NCBI GenBank assembly: GCA_045538555.1
Contig: JAZSRP010000021.1
Location: 1 to 64,000 of the forward strand
Source: Coliplasma sp045538555
Lineage (GTDB): Bacteria; Bacillota; Clostridia; Oscillospirales; CAG-382
Length of the DNA: 64,000 bases
Direction: 5' to 3'
How positions within the stretch are numbered: the first letter of the stretch is position 1; every line of letters starts with the position of its first letter. Made by a program: the position numbers and the translations under genes. The notes beneath the pieces were generated by a model. That model saw only the letters and a list, made by a program, of their open reading frames with translations, ran no database searches and had not been told where the DNA came from. This document shows, piece after piece, positions 40,868 to 51,530 of this stretch.

Positions 40868-42843
40868 GAGAAGAGATGCGCCGGCTTGAGAGCATGCTGG
40901 TTTATCATTCAAAGCTATATTATGAACAGGACGACCCCGAGATAAGCGACGAGGAGTACGACCGTCTTTTTGCGCGGCTTGCGGCGTTGGAAAAAGAATT
41001 TCCTCAGCTTGCGTCGCCAAATTCGCCTACCCAAAGAGTGGGCGGCAAGGTGTCCGAAAAATTTGAAAAAGTAAAGCACGAGGTTCCTATGGACTCCTTT
41101 GGAGATATTTTTTCCGAGGAGGAGACAGAGGAGTTTGTCAACAAAATTTTGGAGTCGTATCCGGATGCGGATTTTGTGGTGGAGCAAAAATTTGATGGAC
41201 TCTCCGTGTCATTGGAATACGAAAACGGATTGCTGAAGCGAGGCCTCACACGAGGCGACGGTATCTTTGGCGAGGACGTGACCGAAAACGTAAAAACCAT
41301 CAAAAACGTGCCCATAAAACTGACTCGTGACGTAGAAAAGCTCATTGTCAGAGGAGAGGTTTTTATGCCTCGTCGTGTGTTTGCGCGGCTCAATGAGAAG
41401 CGTGATGCACTTGGGGAAAAAACTTTTGCAAACCCGCGCAATGCCGCAGCGGGCTCACTGCGGCAGCTGGATTCTGCTCTTTGTGCATCCCGGGGACTGC
41501 AGATGGTTATTTTCAATATGCAGGTGTTCAGCGAGGGGATTCCGGAGAGGCACAGCGATTCCCTAAAGGTTTTGGAGGAGCTGGGATTTTTTGTTTCACC
41601 GGTGAGAAATATATGCAAAAATGCTCTTGAGGTGACAGAGGCGGTGCACAGTATAGGAAACGCCCGAAAAGATATGCCCTATGATACCGACGGAGCTGTC
41701 ATCAAGGTGGATTCGCGCTCGGTTCGAAAAATGCTGGGCAGCACATCGGCCGCTCCCAGATGGGCGATCGCATACAAATTTCCCGCAGAGATTGCCGCCA
41801 CGGTTTTGAGAGATATCGAGATACAGGTGGGCAGAACGGGAGTGCTGACTCCCAGGGCACGGCTTGACCCCGTGCGGATATCGGGCTCCACCGTTACCTA
41901 CGCAACCCTGCACAATATCGATTTTATACGCCAGCTTGACGTGAGAATCGGTGACACCGTCAGGGTTCGCAAGGCAGGTGAAATTATTCCCGAGATCGTG
42001 GAGGTGGTGTTGGAAAACAGACCCGCGGGCACAGCGGAGTTTGTTATGCCATCATGCTGCCCTGTTTGCGGACATCCCGTCACCCGAAAGGAAGGAGAGG
42101 CGGCAACCCGATGCACAAACCCCGATTGCTCGGGACAGGTGTTGCGAAAAATACTTCATTTTGTATCCAGAAGTGGAATGAATATTGACAATCTGGGCGA
42201 AAGTGTGGTATCACAGCTTGTGAGCAGCGGATTGGCGGAGGACGTGTCAGATCTTTATTATCTGAAAAAAGAGGACATTTCGCCTCTTGACCGAATGGGT
42301 GACAAGAGTGCGCAAAATATTGTTGATTCCATCGAAAAAAGCAAAGAGGCAGGACTTGCCTCTCTGTTGTCTGCCCTGGGCATACGCCATATCGGGGAAA
42401 AAGCCGCCATAACCCTTGCGGCAAGGTTCAAAACCGTGTATGCAGTGATGGAGGCTACCGAGGAGGAACTGATGTCGGTGGATGACATCGGTCAGGAAAG
42501 TGCGGTATCGGTGGCAGAGTTTTTTGGCAGAAGTGAGACAAAAGAGACTGTCAGGCGGCTTGCGGAGGCGGGAGTGTGTATGAAAAATACTGCCGCAGAA
42601 TCCGGTGATGCTCTTGCGGGTCTGATCTTTGTGGTGACGGGAACGCTTCCCACACTGTCCCGCACCGACGCAGAAAACCTGATCCGTGCCCACGGGGGCA
42701 ATGCCTCCGGCTCGGTTTCAAAAAAGACCTCCTTTTTGCTGTGCGGAGAAAATCCCGGAAGCAAGCTCACAAAAGCACAGACACTGGGAATCCCTGTCAT
42801 TGACGAAGCAGAGCTGAAAAAAATGATTGAAAACAAAAAATAA
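40837..42843 (+). CDS. ligA: NAD+-dependent DNA ligase LigA
   Basis: 668 residues, full length. The Ia domain (YYEQDDPEISDEEYDRLF) and adenylation domain have active-site lysine in VEQKFDGLS (Lys118). The OB fold is followed by the four-Cys zinc finger CPVCG...CTNPDC, helix-hairpin-helix repeats (SALGIRHIGEKAAITLAARF) and a C-terminal BRCT domain (LIFVVTGTLPTLSRTDAENLIRAHGG). It seals nicks in replication and repair. ATG 40837 lies inside prmA; a TTG at 40852 with GGTGG upstream is an alternative start. Confidence 0.96.
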   Translation: MGGDSLSEKIREEMRRLESMLVYHSKLYYEQDDPEISDEEYDRLFARLAALEKEFPQLASPNSPTQRVGGKVSEKFEKVKHEVPMDSFGDIFSEEETEEFVNKILESYPDADFVVEQKFDGLSVSLEYENGLLKRGLTRGDGIFGEDVTENVKTIKNVPIKLTRDVEKLIVRGEVFMPRRVFARLNEKRDALGEKTFANPRNAAAGSLRQLDSALCASRGLQMVIFNMQVFSEGIPERHSDSLKVLEELGFFVSPVRNICKNALEVTEAVHSIGNARKDMPYDTDGAVIKVDSRSVRKMLGSTSAAPRWAIAYKFPAEIAATVLRDIEIQVGRTGVLTPRARLDPVRISGSTVTYATLHNIDFIRQLDVRIGDTVRVRKAGEIIPEIVEVVLENRPAGTAEFVMPSCCPVCGHPVTRKEGEAATRCTNPDCSGQVLRKILHFVSRSGMNIDNLGESVVSQLVSSGLAEDVSDLYYLKKEDISPLDRMGDKSAQNIVDSIEKSKEAGLASLLSALGIRHIGEKAAITLAARFKTVYAVMEATEEELMSVDDIGQESAVSVAEFFGRSETKETVRRLAEAGVCMKNTAAESGDALAGLIFVVTGTLPTLSRTDAENLIRAHGGNASGSVSKKTSFLLCGENPGSKLTKAQTLGIPVIDEAELKKMIENKK

Positions 42844-42865
42844 AAAAACAAAAAAGGAGACAATT

Positions 42866-44236
42866 ATGGATTACAAAACACTTTCTGTAAGCGAAACAGC
42901 CGAAATTGTGGTCTGCGGAGGAGGAACCGCAGGAGCGTTTGCGGCAATTGCCGCAGCAGAGATGGGCAGGGACGTTCTTATCATTGAGCAGCTCGGCTCT
43001 CTTGGCGGTACCGCCACAAACGGGCTTGTCACACCTGTAATGCACACACATATTGACTCCAACCCCCAGTGCTCCTATATTGCAGGCAAGGTGCGTGACC
43101 GTCTGTTTGAGCTGGGCGGATGTGATGCAAGCGGCGCAAGATTTGACCCGCTTTTGCTCAAATTTGTTGTTGAGGAGCTCTGCGTAAAGGCGGGAGTGAG
43201 ATTTTTGTATCACACCTTTATTGCAGACGTGGTGAGAGACGGGTCAAGTATCGATTCCATCGTGGTCTGCAACAAGGGCGGCTTGTCACTTGTAAAAGCA
43301 AAATATTTTATTGACTGCACAGGTGATGCCGACGTGACGGTTTTTGCAGGTGCAGGATACACAAAGGGCAACCCGGATACAGGCAAAAACCAGCCCGTTT
43401 CACTGCGATATATCATCTCCGGCGTGGACATCCCCAAGTTTGGCGCTTTTCTCAACAATGAGGTGCAGCGCACAGGCGTCAACAGCGCCTGCAGCTATTG
43501 GGACGGAAATATATACGCCGCTTGCTGTGCCGGCGGAACCTGGACGCTGGATGATCTTTTCTTCCGTGCAATCGATGCGGGCGATCTGAAGGAGCTGGAC
43601 AAGGCGTACTGGCAGATGTTTGGTATCCCCGGACGCAAGGACAGTCTGGCATTCAACAACCCTGAGTTTTTTGACGATAACGACGCCACTTCGGCAGCAG
43701 ATATGAGCAAGATCCAGCTCATCGGAAAAGAAGCGATCTTGCGTCAGCTGAATTTTTATAAAAAATATTTTGAGGGATTTGACAACGCGTATATTGCTGA
43801 GATTTCTGCCATTGTGGGTATCCGTGAGAGCCGCAATGCAGAGACAGAGTACGTACTCACAGCAGGCGACCTGCTGTCCCGCAAAAAGTTTGAGGATATG
43901 TTCTGCCAGTCCAATTATCCCGTTGATATCCACGGAAAACAGCTCAATTTTGATGCAAGTCTGTTCAAACCCGTGGATGATGGCAAGCCCTGGTATGAGA
44001 TTCCTTACCGCTCTCTGGTGGTCAAGGGCGTGGACAACCTGTTTGTGGCAGGCAGATGCTTGGGAGCCGAATTTTTGGCGCAGAGCAGTCTGAGAGTTCA
44101 GCAGTCAGTGCGTTCATCCGGTGAGGCGGCAGGTATTGCGGCGGCAATGGCTATCGAAAAGAATACACTGCCCCGTGACCTCAACGGTGCCGAGGTACGT
44201 GACATCATGATTTCCAAGGGCGCAGTTTATGCGTAA
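42866..44236 (+). CDS. FAD-dependent oxidoreductase (FAD_oxidored family)
   Basis: 456 residues. The dinucleotide-binding motif is VVCGGGTAGAFAAIAAAEMG at residues ~11-30. It is followed by LIIEQLGSLGGTATNGLVTPVMH, typical of the FAD_oxidored family. DCTGDADVTVFAGAGY and NLFVAGRCLGAEFLAQSSLRVQQSVRSSGEAAGIAAAMA close the FAD site. Such proteins often act on sugar-derived or carotenoid-like substrates; the substrate here is unknown. AAGGAG precedes the ATG at 42866. It ends the recD2-to-oxidoreductase run, before a strong terminator. Confidence 0.88.
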   Translation: MDYKTLSVSETAEIVVCGGGTAGAFAAIAAAEMGRDVLIIEQLGSLGGTATNGLVTPVMHTHIDSNPQCSYIAGKVRDRLFELGGCDASGARFDPLLLKFVVEELCVKAGVRFLYHTFIADVVRDGSSIDSIVVCNKGGLSLVKAKYFIDCTGDADVTVFAGAGYTKGNPDTGKNQPVSLRYIISGVDIPKFGAFLNNEVQRTGVNSACSYWDGNIYAACCAGGTWTLDDLFFRAIDAGDLKELDKAYWQMFGIPGRKDSLAFNNPEFFDDNDATSAADMSKIQLIGKEAILRQLNFYKKYFEGFDNAYIAEISAIVGIRESRNAETEYVLTAGDLLSRKKFEDMFCQSNYPVDIHGKQLNFDASLFKPVDDGKPWYEIPYRSLVVKGVDNLFVAGRCLGAEFLAQSSLRVQQSVRSSGEAAGIAAAMAIEKNTLPRDLNGAEVRDIMISKGAVYA

Positions 44237-44275
44237 AAACGTTTTTTTGAAAAAATAAAAACAACCCCAACAATA

Positions 44276-44316
44276 AAAAAGAACAGAGGACAAAAAAGGT
44301 TCTCTGTTCTTTTTTG
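44276..44316 (+). terminator. Terminator after the FAD oxidoreductase gene
   Basis: AAGAACAGAG (from 44279) pairs with CTCTGTTCTT (to 44311), followed by TTTTT. Confidence 0.85.
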
Positions 44317-44386
44317 ATCCCTGTGTATTATTTTCTGCCTTTTGCGGAAAAATAAGGTCATAAAAAAGGCAGGAGGAAAAAATTTT

Positions 44387-47300
44387 ATGCTCTTTGTAAA
44401 AAAACAGTTAAAGCAGAGCTTTTTGAAAATAGAACAGGTCATAAAAAAGGATCCTTTTGGAAACCCGTGGCTTTGGGATAATTTTTATTTGATACATCGG
44501 GGGTATACTGCTTGTCTCAAAAACAAAACCGCGCTGAAACAAAAGCGGGTGTTTTGTTTGATTTTGTCCGCATTGGAGCGGTTTCGCGAGGATTTTGACG
44601 AGGAAAAGCTGACGGAAACGTTGCTTTTGGAGTTGGATGAACCAAATTTTTTTGAGCTGGACTCCCTTTCCTCACTGCTGCCTGCCTGCATTATTTCTTT
44701 TTTGGGAAAAAAACTGTCCGAGAACAATCCGCGGGAGATTCCGTGGGCTGTACGGCTTTTGATCTCCTGCGGGGGATTTGATTTTGAAAAAATTTTGTCT
44801 GATTGCTGGGCTCCGGAAAAGATATTGAGCAAAAACGAGCCGGATTTTTTGATTTTTGATTCCGAAACAAAATACACATACCGTTTTGGACTGGCAAAAA
44901 TGGCAAAAAAAGCGGGAAAAAGCGAAACGGAATACGCAAAAGAGCTATTGTCCCTTGCAAAACAGCAAAAACAGCTCATGGGAGAGCTGATATTTGCCGG
45001 CGGGGGAAAAGAAAAATTTTTGTGGCTGTCCATAACGGTGCTTTTGACAGCGGCCTTGCTGTCTGTGTGGAACGGCAGTTGGCGGATGATGCTTTTGCTA
45101 TCGGTACCCGTGTGGTGGGGAGCGGGATCTGCGGCTGATATTGTGTGCGCCCGTATTTTTCCGCCCAAAAAAGCTTTTCGGTTGGATCCCCTCAAGCTGC
45201 CAAAGGACATTGTCACTCTCACGGCAAGAGCGTCGCTGATCGCATCAAAGCAGGATATAACCGAATCTTTTTGTGCACTGGAACGCTTTTTTTATATGAA
45301 CACCGATTCAAACCACTGTTTTTGCCTTTTGGCGGATCTGACGGATTCTGCCGTCAGATACAAGCAGGAGGACGTGGAGCTGACAGAGCTTGCAAAACAG
45401 GAGGTTGACCGTCTAAATCGGTTGCACGGAGATCGGTTTTGTTTGTTTTTTCGTGACCGAAGCCGATTGGAAAGCGAGGGCTGCTTTGGCGGCTGGGAAA
45501 GAAAAAGAGGTGCGGTGTGCCAGCTCATTGATTGCATAAGAGGAAAAAGCAAAAACGATTTTTATGGCTGCGAAATGGCAAAAAAAGCCGGATATTTGCT
45601 GACGCTTGACGGAGATACAAATCTGTCTGTTGGGAGCATCAATGAGCTTTTGGCAGTTGCGCTCCATCCCCTGAATCGCCCAAAAATAAAAAACGGAAGA
45701 GTGCAGAAGGGGTACGGAATCATTCAACCGTCTGTAAAAACCTCACTTTCGTCCTGCTACAAAACACTTTTTTCACGGTTGACTACAGGCGCGGGAGGCA
45801 GAGAGGTTTATGCCACCGCCTCCTATGACAGAGACAAGATGCTGTTTGGAACCGGATGCTTTTGCGGCAAGGGGCTGATAAACGTTGAGTTGTTTGGAAA
45901 AATAGTGTGCAATAGGTTTCCAAACAACCTTATTCTCAGCCACGATATACCCGAGGGTCTGATGCTGCGGACCCTTTCCGCTACAGATATTCTGCTCACC
46001 GATTCCACTCCAAAAAATTCGGTCTCCTACTTCAAACGGCTGCATCGATGGTGCAGAGGTGATTTTCAGAATCTGTGGTTTTTGTTTCACAAAACCCTGT
46101 CGGCAGGCGCAAAAATGAGGTTGCTTCTTACTGCATCACGGCATTTTGTTCCCGTATTTTCGGTTGTATCCCTTTTTGCTTTTTGCCTGTGGGGAAGCGG
46201 ATCCGGATTGGCGGCGGTTGCTTTGGGGCTGAGCAATCTGCTGCTACCGTTTTTTGCGGGAACGGTCAGGGAGCTTTTTGCTTTTCGCCACGGCGGGGTG
46301 CTGAGATTTTTTTCAAAAACGCTGGCAGGTGTGTTTCAATCTGCCTCTCTGCTTTTGTTTGACCTGATATCCCTGAGCAAAAGGGCGTGGCTCACCGTCT
46401 GCACATTCTTTTTGGCAATATACCGCCTTTTCACAAAGCAAAAAACTCTCCGATGGACAGCTTCCGCACAGGTTGATGCGCTCTCGACAGGGCTGGGCAA
46501 ATACGTGCTTGACGGTTGGAACTCCGTTTTGTTCGGCGGACTGCTGGTGTGGGTATCTGCCTCTCCATTTACGGCGATTGTGGGAATATTGTGGTTTGTG
46601 TATCCGTTGGTAGGTCTGTTTTTGGCTCGTCCCATCCCAAGAGGCGGAGCCGTGGCAAAAGTGGAGCTGACAAAAAAGCAAAAGCAGCTTTTGTTATCTC
46701 ATGCATCGGATATGTGGGGATTTTATCGTGATAACGTGGGGCAGTCAACCATGTATCTGCCTCCGGACAACATTCAGCTTTCACCCGTGGAGGAGGTTGC
46801 CATGAGGACCTCTCCCACAAACATTGGTTTTTATCTGGTGTCCGTGCTGGCAGCGGGGGACATGAATATTATTTCAGCAGATGAAATGTGTGCGATGATA
46901 AAAAACACACTTGACACCGTGGAATCCCTTGAAAAATGGAAAGGAAATCTTTTCAACTGGTACGATCTGACTGACGGAAGTGTCATCGGCGACAGGTTTG
47001 TTTCCTCAGTGGACAGCGGAAATTTTGTGGTAATGCTGATTGCATTGGCGGAGGGGCTGGAGGAATACTCGTCCGAAATCCCGTTGGCAGAGGAGTTGTC
47101 AAAAAAATGCAGATCCATTGCGGGCAGTACAGATATAAGCGCATTTTTTGACAGCAAAAAAATGCTGTTTTCCATTGGCTATTCTGAGAAAGAGGGCAGA
47201 TTGGAGCAAAACTGCTACGATATGCTTATGAGCGAGGCAAGAATGACGGGCTACTATGCCGTGGCGGCTGCCAAGGTGCCAAAAAACCATTGGCAAAAGC

Positions 47301-50300
47301 TGGGCCGAACTCTCACTGTATCGGACGGACATTTGGGAATGCTGTCATGGTCGGGAACTGCATTTGAATACCTGCTTCCTCAGCTTTTTTTGCCTTTGTT
47401 CAACGATTCGTTCTTTTATGAGAGCATAAAATTTGCTTTGATGCTTCAGGAAAAGCAGTCTCCCGTGTGGGGGGTCAGCGAGAGCGGTTTTTATGCTTTT
47501 GATTCAAATATGCGTTACCGCTACAAGGCCCATGGCACAAGGGGACTTGCTCTTCGCCGTGTAGGTGATGACGAGCAGGTGGTATCGCCCTACTCCACCT
47601 ATCTTTCGCTCTGTGTGTGCGGCGCCCCTGCCATAAAAAATCTTCAAAACCTCACAAAGCTTGGCATGTACGGAAAATACGGGCTGTACGAGGCCATCGA
47701 TTTTTCACAAACCGATCAAAAGGGGCTGCGTGTACGCAGCTACATGGCGCATCATGTGGGAATGAGCATGGTGGCCTGTACAAACGCGCTTATGGACAGG
47801 GTGTTTGTCCGTAGGTTCATGCGGGACAACAGAATGGGATCTGCGGCAGAGCTGCTTCAGGAAAAGGTTCCCACGGATGCTCACGTTTTTGAGACCGAAA
47901 AGACAAGGAACGGAGGACTTTCAAAAAAGATTGTCCAAAAACCGGACCAAACCAAAAAAAGCTCTGCTCGGGGCATCACGGTTTTGTCGGGAGACGGGCC
48001 GTTGTCGGCACTGGTTTCGGAGAGGGGGCAGGTCTGCCTCCGCCGCTCCGACGTATTGCTCACCAACACGGTTTTTGACGCGAGGGACGAGCGGTTCTCG
48101 CTTTTTGTGACATTTTCCGAAAAAGGAAAATGCTTTGGCTGTGCGCCTTTGTACGGAAACGGAAATTTTTCATTTGAGCGTGACGGGTATTCTGCCGCTC
48201 ATATCAACGCAAGCGGTGATTTTTCGGGCAGGGTAAGATACAGCATATCTCAAGACGGAAGCTGTTTTTTGATTTTGGCAAATGCCGAAAACTCAAGGGT
48301 ATATGACCTGACCTTGGCGTTTGAACCGGTGATGGAGCGGGATCGGGATTTTTATTCTCATATCAGCTTTTCACGGCTTTTTGTGGAGAGCGAGTATGAC
48401 AACCGTGAAAAAATCTTGTTTTTTGGCAGGCGGTCAAAAAAAGACGGGTCAAAGACGGAGTATCTGGCGGTGGCGTTGGAGGAGGGCAGGGATTTTTCTT
48501 TTCGAACTTCAAAAAACGGACTTGACGCTTTTTCTCTCAACGCTCCGCAGGATTTTGCTTTTTTGCCCGCAGACGGGGCAACGGGCGCATGCCTAAACCC
48601 TATGTGTCTGGTAAGAGCAGAAGGAAGCAAGGGGGGAAAAGAATGCTTTTTTGTGGCGGTGGGAAAAACAAAAAGCGAGTGTGTAACCGCCATCAAAAAC
48701 GCACGAAAAACAAAAAAAGAGCTGCCTGTACCAAAAAAACCTGCATCTGATGCTCTGGCCTCGGGATTTTTGCTCTCCGAGCCCAAAAAACAGCATCGGG
48801 AGCATTCTTTTGGACTGGGTGATCTTTGGGGGCTGGGCATATCTGCGGACTACCCGTTGGCGCTGTTTGAGTTGTCAAAGTCAAACACTGCTGCGGTGAT
48901 GTCTTTGTTGGAGGGTTTTCTTTGCCTGCGCCGTGCGGGTATTGTGTGCGAGCTTGTGCTGATGACTCGGGAGGACGAGGAGTATGAAAGACCCCTGGAA
49001 AAGGAGCTGGAGCAGCTCTGTCTGAGGGCAGGTGTGCGGGAGTTTTTGTTCAAAAACGGCGGAATCTTTTTGATTCGCTCCGAGGGGCTGGCGGATAGTG
49101 CAAAAAAAGCGCTTTTCTATGCCGCTGCTATGGTGTCGGATCTTGATCGCGATACGCTCGACTCCCTTATTCCGGATGCAAAACCCATCTTGCTGCCTGT
49201 GATCACAAAGCAAAACCGTGTTTTGCCTATCCTCAAAAAAGAGGGTGTGATACAGACAGACAACGGCTATTTTAAAAACAATGGATATACGGTGGAAAAG
49301 CAGCGCCAAAATCCTGAGACGCCTTTTTCGTATCTTTTGGCAGGACGGCGGTTTGGCAGCGTGGTGACACACTGCGGGCTTGGCTACACCTTTTTTGACA
49401 ACGCAAGGGAGAGCCGCTTGTGCTCGTTTTTTGGCGATCCGTCAAGTATTGACAGCGGTGAGCGTATATTGCTTGTTTTTGATGGGGCAGAATACGATTT
49501 GTGCGCCTGCTCGGACAGGGTTGATTTTTGTGATGGTATAGCGGAATATCATGGTACCGTAGAACATTGCAGCTACACTCTGCGGGTGTGTGTCAGCGAA
49601 AAATTTCCTGTAAAGCTGCTCCGTGTGTTTTTGTCCGATCCTGCTCTTGACTGTGTTTTCAGAGTGCGTCCGTCAATGGGTGACACATCTTTTTTCAACA
49701 AACGGGCAGGGAAAAAGCCCGTGTTTTTCAACGGAACTTCAGCAATTCTCTTTTCTGATCCCGTATCCGCTTCTTTTTCCCGCGGGGTAGGTTTTTTGGG
49801 GGTGTGCGGAGGGGTTGCGGATGAAAACGACTGCTCTGTATCTGCAAGAGGAAACGAGCTGTTGTTCTTTCTTGGATGCTGTACCTCAAATAGGGGAGCT
49901 GAAAAAATGGTTTCCCAAATGGGAGAGGAATTTTTTGACAGAGAAGAAGCTGCGGCACGGCGATTTGCTCTTTCGCATTGCCCGCCCATTACCATAAAAA
50001 CAAAAAGTGTTTCCCGGGATTTGCTCCAGAATTTCTGGCTGCCGTATCAAATTGCCGCTTCCAGATTTTTTGGCAGAGGTTCTTTTTATCAGTCCGGCGG
50101 TGCATATGGATTCAGAGACCAGCTTCAGGACTGTCTTTCTTTGGTTTACAGTCACAGTGATCTGGTAAAGGTCCATATTTTCCGTTGCTGTGCTCACCAG
50201 TATGAGGAGGGCAACGTAATGCATTGGTGGCACACAAAAAACCATGACGGTGTGAACAGGGGCACAAAAACCAAGTGCTCCGATGACCTTTTGTGGCTTC

Positions 50301-51439
50301 CCATCACGGTGGCGGACTATCTGAAAAAGACGGGAGATACCGCGTTGCTGACAAAAGAGATTTTTTATATCACGTCGCCGCCCTTGGGAACAGAATCCGA
50401 GCGTTATGAGCAGCCCCAAAAAAGCCGTGTTCGGGAGAGCGTGTACCGTCATTGTATACGTGCACTTTCCTACGCCGACAGACGGGGAGAGCGTGGGCTG
50501 GTACTGATGGGAAGCTGTGACTGGAACGACGCCTTTTCGCTGGTGGGCGAAAAAGGAAAAGGCGAGAGTGTGTTTTCTGCCATGCTGTTGGTGTATGCTT
50601 GCAGCCGCTTTTTGCCGGTGATGGAAATGATGGGGGACACAGAATCCGCACAGCACTTTTTGCAGGTGATGGAGGAGTTGAAGCAAAGCATTGAGACTCA
50701 CGCATTTTTTGGGGACAGATATGCCCGAATGTTTTGTGATGACGGAACCGTTTTTGGTGTGGATGGCTCAAGAGAGTGCAGTATTGACGCCATTTGTCAG
50801 GGGTTTGGTGCTTTGGCGGAGCTGGACAAAAGCAGAGTCTCTCTTGCACTCAAAACTGCATATACGCGCCTGTTTGACCCGAAAAACCGCATATTCCGCC
50901 TGTTTGATCCCCCTTTTACGGACGGAAAAGAACGGGTGGGATACGTTCGGGGTTATGTGGCGGGAATCCGTGAAAACGGCGGTCAATACACCCACGGAGC
51001 TTTGTTTGCGGTCAGCGGAATGCTGAAGATCGGAATGACCGAGGAAGCGCTGACGGTGCTTTCTTCTATGGACCCCATCAGCAGATCTGTGACCCCGCAG
51101 CTAAAAGAAAAGCTCAAAACCGAGCCCTACGTTCTCACAGCCGATATATATGCGGGACAGCATTCGGGACGCGGCGGCTGGAGCTGGTATACGGGTGCGG
51201 CATCATGGATGTATCGGGTTTTCACAGAGCAGGTCTTGGGGCTGGAGCTGACGGATGGATTTTCTGCCGTAAATCTATCGCCTGTGATCCCCTTTGAGGC
51301 AACTCTGAGGTTTGGTGATTGGGAGCTGTTTGTAAAAGTATCCGAAAAAGAAACCGAGGTGCTTTTTGACGGCGCTTCCGCTACACTTCCCGTCAAACCA
51401 AAAAAAGGAAAGCACACACTGACTATGCCTCCTGTATAA
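44387..51439 (+). CDS. Cyclic beta-1,2-glucan synthase-like giant enzyme (GT84 + glucoamylase-like + GH94)
   Basis: 2350 residues. The order matches NdvB/Cgs. An N-terminal region with membrane helices near ~210-245 leads to a GT84 glycosyltransferase, with DGDT in YLLTLDGDTNLSVGS and RLHRWCRGDFQN. Further membrane helices lie around ~580-740. A glucoamylase-like domain follows (SWSGTAFEYLLPQLFLPLF, ESGFYAFD), then beta-sandwich linkers and a C-terminal GH94 phosphorylase barrel with catalytic Asp2045 in GSCDWNDAF. In Proteobacteria this builds and length-controls cyclic beta-1,2-glucans. ATG 44387 follows AGGAGG. It is monocistronic as far as can be seen. Confidence 0.85.
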   Translation: MLFVKKQLKQSFLKIEQVIKKDPFGNPWLWDNFYLIHRGYTACLKNKTALKQKRVFCLILSALERFREDFDEEKLTETLLLELDEPNFFELDSLSSLLPACIISFLGKKLSENNPREIPWAVRLLISCGGFDFEKILSDCWAPEKILSKNEPDFLIFDSETKYTYRFGLAKMAKKAGKSETEYAKELLSLAKQQKQLMGELIFAGGGKEKFLWLSITVLLTAALLSVWNGSWRMMLLLSVPVWWGAGSAADIVCARIFPPKKAFRLDPLKLPKDIVTLTARASLIASKQDITESFCALERFFYMNTDSNHCFCLLADLTDSAVRYKQEDVELTELAKQEVDRLNRLHGDRFCLFFRDRSRLESEGCFGGWERKRGAVCQLIDCIRGKSKNDFYGCEMAKKAGYLLTLDGDTNLSVGSINELLAVALHPLNRPKIKNGRVQKGYGIIQPSVKTSLSSCYKTLFSRLTTGAGGREVYATASYDRDKMLFGTGCFCGKGLINVELFGKIVCNRFPNNLILSHDIPEGLMLRTLSATDILLTDSTPKNSVSYFKRLHRWCRGDFQNLWFLFHKTLSAGAKMRLLLTASRHFVPVFSVVSLFAFCLWGSGSGLAAVALGLSNLLLPFFAGTVRELFAFRHGGVLRFFSKTLAGVFQSASLLLFDLISLSKRAWLTVCTFFLAIYRLFTKQKTLRWTASAQVDALSTGLGKYVLDGWNSVLFGGLLVWVSASPFTAIVGILWFVYPLVGLFLARPIPRGGAVAKVELTKKQKQLLLSHASDMWGFYRDNVGQSTMYLPPDNIQLSPVEEVAMRTSPTNIGFYLVSVLAAGDMNIISADEMCAMIKNTLDTVESLEKWKGNLFNWYDLTDGSVIGDRFVSSVDSGNFVVMLIALAEGLEEYSSEIPLAEELSKKCRSIAGSTDISAFFDSKKMLFSIGYSEKEGRLEQNCYDMLMSEARMTGYYAVAAAKVPKNHWQKLGRTLTVSDGHLGMLSWSGTAFEYLLPQLFLPLFNDSFFYESIKFALMLQEKQSPVWGVSESGFYAFDSNMRYRYKAHGTRGLALRRVGDDEQVVSPYSTYLSLCVCGAPAIKNLQNLTKLGMYGKYGLYEAIDFSQTDQKGLRVRSYMAHHVGMSMVACTNALMDRVFVRRFMRDNRMGSAAELLQEKVPTDAHVFETEKTRNGGLSKKIVQKPDQTKKSSARGITVLSGDGPLSALVSERGQVCLRRSDVLLTNTVFDARDERFSLFVTFSEKGKCFGCAPLYGNGNFSFERDGYSAAHINASGDFSGRVRYSISQDGSCFLILANAENSRVYDLTLAFEPVMERDRDFYSHISFSRLFVESEYDNREKILFFGRRSKKDGSKTEYLAVALEEGRDFSFRTSKNGLDAFSLNAPQDFAFLPADGATGACLNPMCLVRAEGSKGGKECFFVAVGKTKSECVTAIKNARKTKKELPVPKKPASDALASGFLLSEPKKQHREHSFGLGDLWGLGISADYPLALFELSKSNTAAVMSLLEGFLCLRRAGIVCELVLMTREDEEYERPLEKELEQLCLRAGVREFLFKNGGIFLIRSEGLADSAKKALFYAAAMVSDLDRDTLDSLIPDAKPILLPVITKQNRVLPILKKEGVIQTDNGYFKNNGYTVEKQRQNPETPFSYLLAGRRFGSVVTHCGLGYTFFDNARESRLCSFFGDPSSIDSGERILLVFDGAEYDLCACSDRVDFCDGIAEYHGTVEHCSYTLRVCVSEKFPVKLLRVFLSDPALDCVFRVRPSMGDTSFFNKRAGKKPVFFNGTSAILFSDPVSASFSRGVGFLGVCGGVADENDCSVSARGNELLFFLGCCTSNRGAEKMVSQMGEEFFDREEAAARRFALSHCPPITIKTKSVSRDLLQNFWLPYQIAASRFFGRGSFYQSGGAYGFRDQLQDCLSLVYSHSDLVKVHIFRCCAHQYEEGNVMHWWHTKNHDGVNRGTKTKCSDDLLWLPITVADYLKKTGDTALLTKEIFYITSPPLGTESERYEQPQKSRVRESVYRHCIRALSYADRRGERGLVLMGSCDWNDAFSLVGEKGKGESVFSAMLLVYACSRFLPVMEMMGDTESAQHFLQVMEELKQSIETHAFFGDRYARMFCDDGTVFGVDGSRECSIDAICQGFGALAELDKSRVSLALKTAYTRLFDPKNRIFRLFDPPFTDGKERVGYVRGYVAGIRENGGQYTHGALFAVSGMLKIGMTEEALTVLSSMDPISRSVTPQLKEKLKTEPYVLTADIYAGQHSGRGGWSWYTGAASWMYRVFTEQVLGLELTDGFSAVNLSPVIPFEATLRFGDWELFVKVSEKETEVLFDGASATLPVKPKKGKHTLTMPPV

Positions 51440-51457
51440 AATGTTTTTTGCAACCGC

Positions 51458-51487
51458 TTGAAAAACCGTGGCGGGGTGTGGTACAAT
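51458..51487 (+). promoter_or_regulatory. Promoter of trmO
   Basis: TTGAAA (51458-51463), 18-base spacer, TACAAT (51482-51487). Confidence 0.65.
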
Positions 51488-51530
51488 GCCTTTGAATAAA
51501 AGCATCTTTTTTGCAAAAAAGGAAAAAATC

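Noticed and set aside
44351..44460. Short direct repeat AGGTCATAAAAAAGG around the glucan synthase start
   Set aside because: It occurs twice ~85 bases apart, but one copy encodes the start-proximal codons and the other overlaps the leader. It is too short and A-rich to support a regulatory claim.
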